The notes under the pieces: generated by a model | The model's database searches: none | Told to the model about the DNA's origin: nothing | Seen by the model: only the letters and a program-made list of their open reading frames with translations | Shown here: positions 54,268-62,074 of the stretch, one piece after another | Layout of the letters: every line of letters starts with the position of its first letter | How positions within the stretch are numbered: position 1 is the first letter of the stretch | Origin: Pseudomonas sp. 14P_8.1_Bac3 | GTDB lineage: Bacteria > Pseudomonadota > Gammaproteobacteria > Pseudomonadales > Pseudomonadaceae | Direction of reading: 5' to 3' | DNA: 64,000 nt | Assembly: GCF_025466085.1 (NCBI RefSeq) | Contig: NZ_JANLOD010000074.1 | Location: 186,001-250,000, forward strand | Made by a program: the position numbers and the translations under genes

Positions 54268-55197
54268 CTATAAATAAGTTATGCCTGGTTTCGCCGTGCT
54301 GATGCGGGTGCCGGCGTTGCCCTGGACGATCGCTTCGATGTCCGAGAGTGAACCGATCACCGCTGTTTTTCCAGTATGGCGCGCGAACTCGCACGCGGCT
54401 TGCACCTTCGGGCCCATGGAGCCGGCGGCGAAGCCGAGTTTTTCCATGTCGTCCGGATGAGCCTGGGCGATGGCCTTCTGGGTCGGTTTGCCGAAATCGA
54501 TGAAGGCGGCGTTGACGTCGGTGGCGATCACCAGCAGATCGCTGTCCAGTTGTTCAGCCAGCAGCGCCGAGCACAGGTCCTTGTCGATCACTGCTTCCAC
54601 GCCTTGCAGCTTGCCGTGGGCGCCGTACATCGTCGGGATGCCGCCTCCGCCGGCGCAAATCACGATGCTGCCTTTTTCCAGCAGCCATTTGATCGGACGG
54701 ATTTCGAAGATGCGCTTCGGCCTCGGACTGGCTACCACGCGCCTGAACTTCTCGCCATCCGGAGCAATCGCCCAACCTTTTTCGGCGGCGAGTTTTTCCG
54801 CTTCGGCCTGGGTGTACACCGGGCCGATGGGCTTGGTGGGGTTCTGGAAGGCCGGGTCGTTGGCGTCGACTTCCACCTGGGTCAGGAGCGTGGCGAAGGG
54901 CACTTCGAAGTCCAGCAGGTTGCCCAGTTCCTGTTCGATGATGTAGCCGATCATGCCTTCGGTTTCGGCGCCGAGTACGTCCAGCGGGTAAGGCGAAACG
55001 GAGGTGTAGGCCGCGGCTTGCAGCGACAGCAGGCCGACCTGCGGGCCATTGCCGTGGGCGATGACCAGTTCATTGCCGGCGTGGATCCTGGCGATTTGTT
55101 CGGTGGCGACCCGGATGTTGGCGCGCTGGTTGTCCGCGGTCATGGGTTCACCCCGGCGGAGCAGGGCGTTACCGCCCAGAGCGACGACGATACGCAT
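54268..55197 (-). CDS. arcC: carbamate kinase
   Basis: A 309-residue kinase taking phosphate from carbamoyl phosphate to ADP, the ATP-yielding step of the arginine deiminase pathway. It starts MRIVVALGGNALLRRGEPM, with IVICAGGGGIPTMYG and VIDKDLCSALLAEQLDSDLL. ATG 55197 is used and the longer frame to 55248 is not. A REP pair separates it from arcB, 189 bp in all, so ratio control is possible. It is the last enzyme gene of arcDABC. Confidence 0.97.
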   Translation of the reverse strand: MRIVVALGGNALLRRGEPMTADNQRANIRVATEQIARIHAGNELVIAHGNGPQVGLLSLQAAAYTSVSPYPLDVLGAETEGMIGYIIEQELGNLLDFEVPFATLLTQVEVDANDPAFQNPTKPIGPVYTQAEAEKLAAEKGWAIAPDGEKFRRVVASPRPKRIFEIRPIKWLLEKGSIVICAGGGGIPTMYGAHGKLQGVEAVIDKDLCSALLAEQLDSDLLVIATDVNAAFIDFGKPTQKAIAQAHPDDMEKLGFAAGSMGPKVQAACEFARHTGKTAVIGSLSDIEAIVQGNAGTRISTAKPGITYL

Positions 55198-55260
55198 AGA
55201 GTGCATTCCTTTCAGAAAAGGTGAGGGCAACGCGGTCTCGCTGCGCAAACCCGAACCCGC

Positions 55261-55349
55261 GTGGGAGCGAGCCTGCTCGCGAAAGCGGTGTATCAGCCGA
55301 CATCAATGGTGGATGTCGGTCCGTCTTCGCGAGCAGGCTCGCTCCCACA
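55261..55349. repeat. REP pair (BIME) between arcC and arcB
   Basis: Inverted REP units GTGGGAGCGAGCCTGCTCGC and GCGAGCAGGCTCGCTCCCAC around a spacer with GCCGACATCAATGGTGGATGTCGG, which contains an inverted repeat. It lies inside the arc operon. Confidence 0.92.
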
Positions 55350-55385
55350 GTGGCCGGTGTTCTGGCAGGAAGAGCGGGGCTGCGT

Positions 55386-56396
55386 TTAGATATCCGCCAA
55401 CGCCGACACCAGGATCGCCTTAATGGTGTGCATGCGGTTTTCCGCTTGCTCGAAGGCGATGTTGGCCGGGGATTCGAAGACCTCTTCGGTCACCTCGACG
55501 CCATTGGCCAAGTGCGGATAGCGCGTGGCAATGTCCTTGCCGACCTTGGTTTCGCTGTTATGAAACGCAGGCAGGCAATGCATGAATTTCACGCGCGGGT
55601 TACCCGACGCTTTCATCATCGCCGTGTTGACCTGGTACGGCAGCAGTTGCTCGATGCGTTCGTCCCACGCTTCCACCGGCTCGCCCATCGACACCCAGAT
55701 GTCGGTGTGGATGAAGTCCACGCCCTTGACCGCTTCTTTCGGGTCTTCGGTGATGGTGATGCGCGCGCCGCTGTCCTCGGCGAAGGCTTGGCATTGGGCG
55801 ATGAAATCAGCGTGCGGCCACAGCGCTTTCGGCGCGGCGATGCGCACGTCCATGCCCAGTTTGGCGCCGATCATCAGCAGCGAGTTACCCATGTTGTAAC
55901 GGGCGTCGCCGAGGTAGGCGTAGCTGATGTCATGCAGCGGTTTGTCGCTGTGTTCGCGCATGGTCAGGGTGTCGGCGATCATTTGCGTCGGGTGGAATTC
56001 GGCGGTCAGGCCGTTGAACACCGGCACGCCGGCGAACTTGGCCAGCTCTTCGACGATTTCCTGTTCAAAGCCACGGTACTCGATGGCATCGAACATCCGC
56101 CCGAGCACGCGGGCCGTGTCTTTCATGCTTTCCTTGTGGCCGATCTGCGACGACACCGGGTCGATGTAGGTGACGTGTGCGCCCTGGTCATGGGCCGCGA
56201 CTTCGAAGGCGCAGCGGGTGCGGGTCGAGGTTTTTTCGAAGATCAGCGCGATGTTCTTGCCTTGCAAGTGTGGACGCTCGGTGCCGGTGTACTTGGCGCG
56301 TTTGAGGTCGCGGGACAGGTCCAGGAGGTAATGCAACTCGCGCGTCGTGTGGTGCATCAGCGAGAGCAGGCTGCGGTTGCGCATATTAAAAGCCAT
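55386..56396 (-). CDS. arcB: catabolic ornithine carbamoyltransferase
   Basis: A 336-residue enzyme splitting citrulline to ornithine and carbamoyl phosphate. Carbamoyl phosphate is bound by EKTSTRTRCAFEVAAHDQGAH; ornithine contacts include the HCLPAFHNSETKVG segment. The length and sequence fit the catabolic dodecameric type. It starts 69 bp after arcA, with AAGGAGAT 6-8 bp before ATG. Confidence 0.97.
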   Translation of the reverse strand: MAFNMRNRSLLSLMHHTTRELHYLLDLSRDLKRAKYTGTERPHLQGKNIALIFEKTSTRTRCAFEVAAHDQGAHVTYIDPVSSQIGHKESMKDTARVLGRMFDAIEYRGFEQEIVEELAKFAGVPVFNGLTAEFHPTQMIADTLTMREHSDKPLHDISYAYLGDARYNMGNSLLMIGAKLGMDVRIAAPKALWPHADFIAQCQAFAEDSGARITITEDPKEAVKGVDFIHTDIWVSMGEPVEAWDERIEQLLPYQVNTAMMKASGNPRVKFMHCLPAFHNSETKVGKDIATRYPHLANGVEVTEEVFESPANIAFEQAENRMHTIKAILVSALADI

Positions 56397-56465
56397 GATG
56401 GATCTCCTTGGGTTTCAGTTATCCGCCGGCTTCACGCTGGGTAAGCGCGAGGCCGGCCTCAAGCA

Positions 56466-57722
56466 TCAATAGTCGATAGGGTCGCGAATGATCGGGCAGG
56501 TCATGCAGTGGCCGCCGCCACGGCCGCGTCCGAGTTCGCCGGCACTGATTGTGATCACTTCCACGCCGGCCTTGCGCAGCAGGGTGTTGGTGTAGGTGTT
56601 GCGGTCATAACCGATCACCACGCCAGGCTCCAGGGCGACCACGTTGTTGCCGTCGTCCCATTGCTCGCGTTCGGCGGCGAAGCTGTTGCCGCCGGTTTCC
56701 ACCACACGCAGGGCTTTCAGCTTGAGGGCCTGGGCCACGGTGTCGAGGAAACTGGTTTCTTCGCGACGGATGTCGATGCCACCCGGTTTGCTGTCGTCTG
56801 GACGCAGGGTGAAGGCGACGATCTGGTTCACCACTTCGGGGAAGATCGTTACCAGGTCGCGGTCGCAGAAGCTGAACACGGTGTCCAGGTGCATCGCTGC
56901 ACGGGATCTCGGCAGGCCGGCGACGATGATGCGTTCCACGGCGTTGTGTTTGAACAGGTTCACCGCCAGTTGGCCGATGGCCTGACGCGACGAGCGTTCG
57001 CCCATGCCAATCAGCACCACGCCATTGCCAATGGGCATCACGTCGCCGCCCTCGAGGGTGGCGCTGCCGTGTTCCTGATCGGGGTCGCCGTACCAGATTT
57101 CAAAGTCGGCGTCGGTGAACTGCGGGTGGAATTTGTAGATGGCGCTGGCCAGCAAGGTTTCCTGACGGCGCGCTGGCCAGTACATCGGGTTCAGCGTCAC
57201 GCCACCGTAGATCCAGCAGGTGGTGTCGCGGGTGAACTGAGTGTTGGGCAGCGGCGGCAGAATGAAGCTGGAATGCCCGAGGAAGTCGCGGAACATCTGG
57301 ATGGTCTGGCCGCCGAAACTGTCCGGCAGGTCATCGGCGGACACGCCGCCGATCAGGAACTCGGCGATCTTGCGCGGCTCGAGACTGCGCAGCCAGGAAC
57401 CGACTTCATTGATCAGGCCCAGGCCCACTGAATTGGCGGTGACCTTGCGCTCAAGAATCCAGTCCAGCGCTTCAGGCATCGCCACGATGTCGGTCAGCAG
57501 GTTGTGCATTTCCAGCACGTCGATGTTGCGTTCGCGCATCTTCGTGACGAAGTCGAAATGGTCCCGCTTGGCCTGGGCGACCCACAACACATCATCGAAC
57601 AGCAGCTCGTCACAATTGTTCGGGGTGAGCCGCTGGTGAGCCAGGCCGGGGGAACAAACCAAGACTTTGCGCAGTTTGCCGGCTTCGGAATGCACGCCGT
57701 ACTTCACTTTTTCCGTGGTCAT
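56466..57722 (-). CDS. arcA: arginine deiminase
   Basis: A 418-residue enzyme hydrolysing arginine to citrulline and ammonia. The nucleophilic Cys is in GGGHCMTCPI at the C-terminus; FTRDTTCWIYGG and GSATLEGGDVMPIGNG hold catalytic Asp, Glu and His residues. It starts 35 bp after arcD with AGGATC before the ATG. Confidence 0.98.
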   Translation of the reverse strand: MTTEKVKYGVHSEAGKLRKVLVCSPGLAHQRLTPNNCDELLFDDVLWVAQAKRDHFDFVTKMRERNIDVLEMHNLLTDIVAMPEALDWILERKVTANSVGLGLINEVGSWLRSLEPRKIAEFLIGGVSADDLPDSFGGQTIQMFRDFLGHSSFILPPLPNTQFTRDTTCWIYGGVTLNPMYWPARRQETLLASAIYKFHPQFTDADFEIWYGDPDQEHGSATLEGGDVMPIGNGVVLIGMGERSSRQAIGQLAVNLFKHNAVERIIVAGLPRSRAAMHLDTVFSFCDRDLVTIFPEVVNQIVAFTLRPDDSKPGGIDIRREETSFLDTVAQALKLKALRVVETGGNSFAAEREQWDDGNNVVALEPGVVIGYDRNTYTNTLLRKAGVEVITISAGELGRGRGGGHCMTCPIIRDPIDY

Positions 57723-57757
57723 TACAGTGATCCTCCAGATGACAAAACAATCGGGTG

Positions 57758-59185
57758 CTACAGCGTCAGGAAGCCGTCATACAGCCCGTAAGCCGCCACC
57801 AGGGCGCCGACGACGACCGCGGCGAAAATCAGCTTCTCGACGTTGGTGAAAACCGCTTTGTTGACTTCAAGTTTGGCCTTGGCGAACAGAATTGCACCGG
57901 GCGCGTACAGAAGGGCCGAGAGCAGCAGGTATTTGACCCCGCCGGCATAGATCAGCCAGATCGCGTAGACCAAGGCGACAGCGCCAATGAATATGTCTTT
58001 GCGGCGTTCGGCCATGGCGTTTTCATAACTCTCGCCGCGCACCGCCAACAGCACTGCGTACGCCGCCGACCACAGGTAAGGCACCAGAATCATCGACGTG
58101 GCGAGGTAGATCAGCGACAGATAAGTGCTGGCCGAAAACAGCGTGATGACCAGGAATATCTGCACCATCGCATTGGTCAGCCACAAGGCGTTGACTGGCA
58201 CGTGGTTGGCGTTTTCCTTACGCAGGAATGCCGGCATGGTGTGGTCCTTGGCGGCGGCGAACATGATCTCCGCGCACAGCAGCACCCACGACAACAGGGC
58301 GCCCAGCAAGGAAATGATCAGGCCGACACTGATCAGCGCCGCGCCCCATGGGCCGACGACATGCTCCAGCACGGCCGCCATCGACGGGTTCTGCAGTTTC
58401 GCCAGCTCCGGCTGGGTCATGATGCCCAGCGACAGCACGTTCACCAGCACCAGAAACAGCAGCACGGTAATGAAGCCAATCACCGTGGCTTTACCGACGT
58501 CGCTGCGTTTTTCCGCACGGGCCGAGAAGATGCTCGCGCCTTCGATGCCGATGAACACCCACACGGTGACCAGCATCATGTTGCGCACCTGATTCATCAC
58601 GCTGCCCAGGTCCGGGTTTTTTATGCCCCAGATGTCGGCGGTGAAGATGTCCAGTTTGAAGGCGAACACGGCGATCAGGACAAACAGCAGCAATGGCACG
58701 ACTTTGGCGACAGTGGTCACCAGGTTGATGAACGCCGCTTCCTTGATCCCCCGCAGCACGAGGAAGTGCACGGCCCACAGCAGCACCGACGCACCAATCA
58801 CCGCGGCCGCGGTATTGCCCTCGCCGAAAATCGGAAAGAAATAACCGAGGGTGCTGAACAGCAGAACGAAGTAACCGACATTGCCCAGCCACGCGCTGAT
58901 CCAGTAACCCCAGGCGGACGAGAAACCCATGTAGTCGCCGAACCCGGCCTTGGCATAGGCGTAGACGCCACCGTCCAGATCCGGTTTGCGATTGGCCAGG
59001 GTCTGGAACACGAACGCCAGGGTCAGCATGCCGACCGCGGTAATCGCCCAACCGATCAACACCGCACCGACGTCAGCACTGGCCGCCATGTTCTGCGGCA
59101 AAGAGAAGATCCCGCCACCAATCATCGAGCCGACAACTAGCGCCACGAGAGCGCCGAGTTTCAGTTTTCCGGGGGATTCAGACAT
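57758..59185 (-). CDS. arcD: arginine/ornithine antiporter
   Basis: A 475-residue transporter of the APC superfamily with about 12-13 membrane helices. It exchanges external arginine for ornithine without energy cost. The N-terminal VALVVGSMIGGGIFSLPQN is the substrate-binding helix 1 motif. ATG 59185 has CTGGAG about 11 bp upstream. It is the first gene of the operon, and an ANR-like box lies 62 bp before it. Confidence 0.97.
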   Translation of the reverse strand: MSESPGKLKLGALVALVVGSMIGGGIFSLPQNMAASADVGAVLIGWAITAVGMLTLAFVFQTLANRKPDLDGGVYAYAKAGFGDYMGFSSAWGYWISAWLGNVGYFVLLFSTLGYFFPIFGEGNTAAAVIGASVLLWAVHFLVLRGIKEAAFINLVTTVAKVVPLLLFVLIAVFAFKLDIFTADIWGIKNPDLGSVMNQVRNMMLVTVWVFIGIEGASIFSARAEKRSDVGKATVIGFITVLLFLVLVNVLSLGIMTQPELAKLQNPSMAAVLEHVVGPWGAALISVGLIISLLGALLSWVLLCAEIMFAAAKDHTMPAFLRKENANHVPVNALWLTNAMVQIFLVITLFSASTYLSLIYLATSMILVPYLWSAAYAVLLAVRGESYENAMAERRKDIFIGAVALVYAIWLIYAGGVKYLLLSALLYAPGAILFAKAKLEVNKAVFTNVEKLIFAAVVVGALVAAYGLYDGFLTL

Positions 59186-59218
59186 TGCATGACTCCAGTG
59201 CAGGAGAAGAGAGGCAAC

Positions 59219-59224
59219 AGATTA
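59219..59224 (-). promoter_or_regulatory. putative -10 element of the arcD promoter
   Basis: Minus-strand TAATCT lies about 32 bp downstream of the centre of the ANR-like box, which fits the class II spacing of ANR-dependent promoters with a start near 59212. It is a poor TATAAT match, as usual for activated promoters. Confidence 0.5.
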
Positions 59225-59246
59225 ATTCTGTTATTCATTCAATCAG

Positions 59247-59260
59247 CTGACATGGATCAG
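59247..59260. promoter_or_regulatory. ANR-type binding box of the arc operon
   Basis: CTGACATGGATCAG (plus strand) is a dyad close to the FNR/ANR consensus TTGAT-N4-ATCAA and to the recalled P. aeruginosa arc box TTGAC-N4-ATCAG. It lies 62 bp upstream of the arcD ATG. Confidence 0.7.
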
Positions 59261-59541
59261 TACATGGGCACATTGCAGGGTTAATGAAAGACTTATGAAC
59301 TTTCCGTGTTTACCGTGGTATGGCTGGAAATGCCCGTTGCAGAGCCTTTATTCAACTTTTCAGAAATAACGCATCACTTCGCAGGGGTTTTAAGCTAGTT
59401 CTTTTCAGGGGGTTTGCCACTGTCCGCGATAAATAACCGGCCTGATTGGGCGTTATTCAATAAATGCTATTAATCTTGTGCTCTTTAGTTGTGTGAATTT
59501 GTTTTTGCCTAGGTGCGTTGCAAAAACGGAGAGGCTGCCAT

Positions 59542-60423
59542 GTGCAGGTGGGTGTGGTTGTGAGATTGTCGCTGGCGTTCGAGCCGCCGTATGACTGGCC
59601 GGCGATGCTGGATTTTTTGGCGGCGCGGGCGGTGGCCGGGATGGAAAAGGTGGCCGATGGCGTGTATTCGCGCAGCATTGGCCTGGATGGGGTGCACGGT
59701 GTTTTTTCGATCGAGCTCGCGAGCGGCAATGCGCTGGATGTGTTGCTGGATTTTCCCGCGCCGGCCGCAGTGCCAGAGATCGTGACGCGGCTGCGGCGGA
59801 TGTTTGATGTGGACGCGGATTTACCGGTGATCCACCGGCAATTGCAGGCTGATCCATTGATGGCGAGGTTGATCGCCGAGCGGCCGGGGCTGCGGGTGCC
59901 GGGGGCATGGGACGGGTTGGAGCTGGCGATCCGTGCGGTGCTGGGCCAGCAGATTACAGTGGGTGCGGCGATCCGCCTGGCGGGGAAACTGGTGGCGCAG
60001 TACGGACAGCCGTTGGCGTCTGGTTGGCCCGGTATCACTCACGTGTTTCCGGAAGCTGGGGTGTTGGCGGTGGCTGATCTGGCAACGCTGGGGATGCCGA
60101 AGAGTCGCGGGCGGACGTTGTCAGGCGTGGCTCAGGCGCTGCTCGATGATCCGCTGCTGTTTGCACCTGGGCGCGAGGACGGCGTTGCGCGGTTGCTGGC
60201 ATTGCACGGGGTTGGTGACTGGACGGCGCAGTACATCGCCCTGCGGCAGTTGCGCGAGGGGGATGCGTTTCCGAGTGGGGATGTGGGGTTGATGAAGGCG
60301 TTGGCGGCATTAGAGGGCGGGCCTGTGATGGCCAAAGTGTTGATGGCACGGGCCGAGGCTTGGCGACCTTATCGAGGGTATGCGGCGCAGGTGCTCTGGA
60401 CTTCGTTGAGCCGGGGGGATTGA
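59542..60423 (+). CDS. AlkA-like DNA-3-methyladenine glycosylase II
   Basis: A 293-residue base-excision enzyme. The AlkA N-terminal domain (about 5-105) is followed by the HhH-GPD domain with LELAIRAVLGQQITVGAAIR and, later, LLALHGVGDWTAQYIALRQL, then GDVGLMKALA whose Asp is the catalytic one. The start is unsure: TTG 59518 and GTG 59542, 59548, 59554 and 59560 are all in frame. GGAGAGG ends 7 bp before 59542, so this one is chosen. No Ada domain is fused. Confidence 0.85.
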   Translation: MQVGVVVRLSLAFEPPYDWPAMLDFLAARAVAGMEKVADGVYSRSIGLDGVHGVFSIELASGNALDVLLDFPAPAAVPEIVTRLRRMFDVDADLPVIHRQLQADPLMARLIAERPGLRVPGAWDGLELAIRAVLGQQITVGAAIRLAGKLVAQYGQPLASGWPGITHVFPEAGVLAVADLATLGMPKSRGRTLSGVAQALLDDPLLFAPGREDGVARLLALHGVGDWTAQYIALRQLREGDAFPSGDVGLMKALAALEGGPVMAKVLMARAEAWRPYRGYAAQVLWTSLSRGD

Positions 60424-60440
60424 GCCGACCGTTGCGGCCC

Positions 60441-60515
60441 TTCGCGGGCAAGCCCGCTGCCTCAGTGGATTTGCGTCGGACACAAAACCTGTGGGCGCGC
60501 GCCTGCTCGCGAAGG
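60441..60515. repeat. degenerate REP pair between the glycosylase and CoA-transferase genes
   Basis: TTCGCGGGCAAGCCCGCTGC and GTGGGCGCGCGCCTGCTCGC, in inverse orientation, lie between two convergent genes. The second unit has several changes from the consensus. Confidence 0.7.
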
Positions 60516-60526
60516 GGCCTGTGGGT

Positions 60527-61876
60527 TCACCACCACTGCGCGCGATGTGAACCCAGTTCCCCCGCCGGAATCGCCCACTGCACTGGCGTCCCGGTGATCT
60601 TCAGTGGAACGTGCAGCCGATGCGCCGGCCCCCACGGTGTCTGTTCGACCACCAGGCCCTGATCGTGTTCATCTTCTGCGCGCAACGGCTCATCCGTACC
60701 GGCACCCTGTTCAATCAACAGTTTCGCCGTCCGCGCCAGCGACAATCGTGCCGAGCCGCCACGCCCGCTGCTCAATCGCTCGGTCAATAACGTGATCGCC
60801 GCGGCCGCCATCAAATACCCGGTCCCATGATCGAGCGCCTGTACCGGCAAAGGCGTTGGCTTGTCCGCACGTTTCCAGTGCATCCCGGTCTCGGCGATCC
60901 CGCTGCTCATCTGCACCAGGCTGTCGAAGCCGCGGCGGTTCTGCCAGGGCCCGCTCCAGCCGTAGGCATTCAGGCAGACGTCGATCAGCCCCGGCGCAAT
61001 CGCCTGGCGTTCGGCGGCGCCGTAACCCAAGTGTTCGAGCGCATCGGCGCGGTAACCGTGAAGCAGAATGTCGGCGTCCTTGAGCAGGCTTTCAAACACC
61101 GCACGATCGGCTTTGTCGTGCAAATCCAGACGCGCGCAGCGCTTGCCGAGCGTGACGTCCGGCACCACGCCCGGTTCGGTCCAGGTCGGTGGGTCGATAC
61201 GCAACACTTCGGCACCGAGGCCGGCGAGAAAACGACTGGCGACGGGGCCGGCGAGCACGCGGGTCAGATCCAGCACCTTGATCCCGGACAGCGGTCGCGC
61301 CACCGAGCCTTGCCACGGTTTGCGGTGATGGCCGGTGCCAGCGCTGAACTGAATCAGCGACTCGGCATTCACCGCCAGGCCTTGGGGATGCGCCTGCCAT
61401 TGCGTCCAGCTACGCATCTCGGCCGCACAGCCACCCGCGTCAACCACGGCCTGTTCCAGATCGGTTTTCGCCCATCGGGCCACCTTGCTCGCCACGGCCT
61501 CGCGGTCGGCACAGGCACCGAGGACTTTTTCCGCCGCCGCGCGGTGATGGGGCGCGTTGGTGTGCAGGCGAATCCAGCCGTCATTGGTCGCGTAGTCACC
61601 GGCGACCGGGTCCCACAGCGGCGGCAAGCTCCAGCCCTGCGGGCGGATCGACGTGGCGAACCAGAACGAGGCCAGGCGCCGGTCGACTTCCAGCGAGGGC
61701 AAGCGCCCGGTTTGCCGCTGCAGTAATTCGCTGATGGCCTGGCCGGCGGCGGCGATGCTGGCGCAGGCCAGATCGGTGACGGCCAGCGCCGAGGGCAGGG
61801 CACCGCGGGAGGTGAACGGAATCGGGGTGTGAGGCAAGCCGAGTGCGGCTTGAATGGACGTGAGTAAATCAGTCAT
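60527..61876 (-). CDS. CaiB/BaiF-type CoA-transferase with rearranged domain order
   Basis: A 449-residue protein of the class III CoA-transferase superfamily. The usual family N-terminus, RPLSGIKVLDLTRVLAGPVA, is found only at about residue 220. The first 200 residues look like the middle domain of normal members (DGWIRLHTNAPHHRAAAEKV and AAEMRSWTQWQAHPQGLAV). The NAYGWSGPWQNRRGFDSLVQ core and the GTPVQWAIPAGELGSHR ending follow. Substrate is unknown, and activity should not be assumed. It converges on the AlkA-like gene and has GGAGGGCC 6-8 bp before the ATG. Confidence 0.8.
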   Translation of the reverse strand: MTDLLTSIQAALGLPHTPIPFTSRGALPSALAVTDLACASIAAAGQAISELLQRQTGRLPSLEVDRRLASFWFATSIRPQGWSLPPLWDPVAGDYATNDGWIRLHTNAPHHRAAAEKVLGACADREAVASKVARWAKTDLEQAVVDAGGCAAEMRSWTQWQAHPQGLAVNAESLIQFSAGTGHHRKPWQGSVARPLSGIKVLDLTRVLAGPVASRFLAGLGAEVLRIDPPTWTEPGVVPDVTLGKRCARLDLHDKADRAVFESLLKDADILLHGYRADALEHLGYGAAERQAIAPGLIDVCLNAYGWSGPWQNRRGFDSLVQMSSGIAETGMHWKRADKPTPLPVQALDHGTGYLMAAAAITLLTERLSSGRGGSARLSLARTAKLLIEQGAGTDEPLRAEDEHDQGLVVEQTPWGPAHRLHVPLKITGTPVQWAIPAGELGSHRAQWW

Positions 61877-61966
61877 CGAAGGCCCTCCGGAATGAGAGGG
61901 CGATCATAGATCAAAAAAACGGCGGTCCGGATGAAAACGATAACGTGCGACTGAACATCGGACCCC

Positions 61967-62057
61967 TGTAGGAGCGAGCTTGCTCGCGATAGCAATCTGT
62001 CAGCCGGCATCGAGTGAGGATGTCAGTCCGTCATCGCGAGCAAGCTTGCTCCTACAG
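61967..62057. repeat. REP pair (BIME) between the CoA-transferase and the chemoreceptor
   Basis: TGTAGGAGCGAGCTTGCTCG and its complement flank a spacer with CAGCCGGCATCGAGTGAGGA. The spacer is related to that of the element at 55261. It lies 18 bp after the chemoreceptor stop and about 90 bp upstream of the CoA-transferase start. Confidence 0.92.
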
Positions 62058-62074
62058 GGATCGGTGGTGGGCTT

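Larger units (their letters stand above)
59186..59541. other. intergenic region between arcD and the AlkA-like gene
   Basis: A 356-bp AT-rich gap. The left part holds the arcD promoter and ANR box. The right part, 59290-59520, has no recognised motif; an AT-rich segment at 59450-59520 may be the promoter of the glycosylase gene. Confidence 0.5.
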
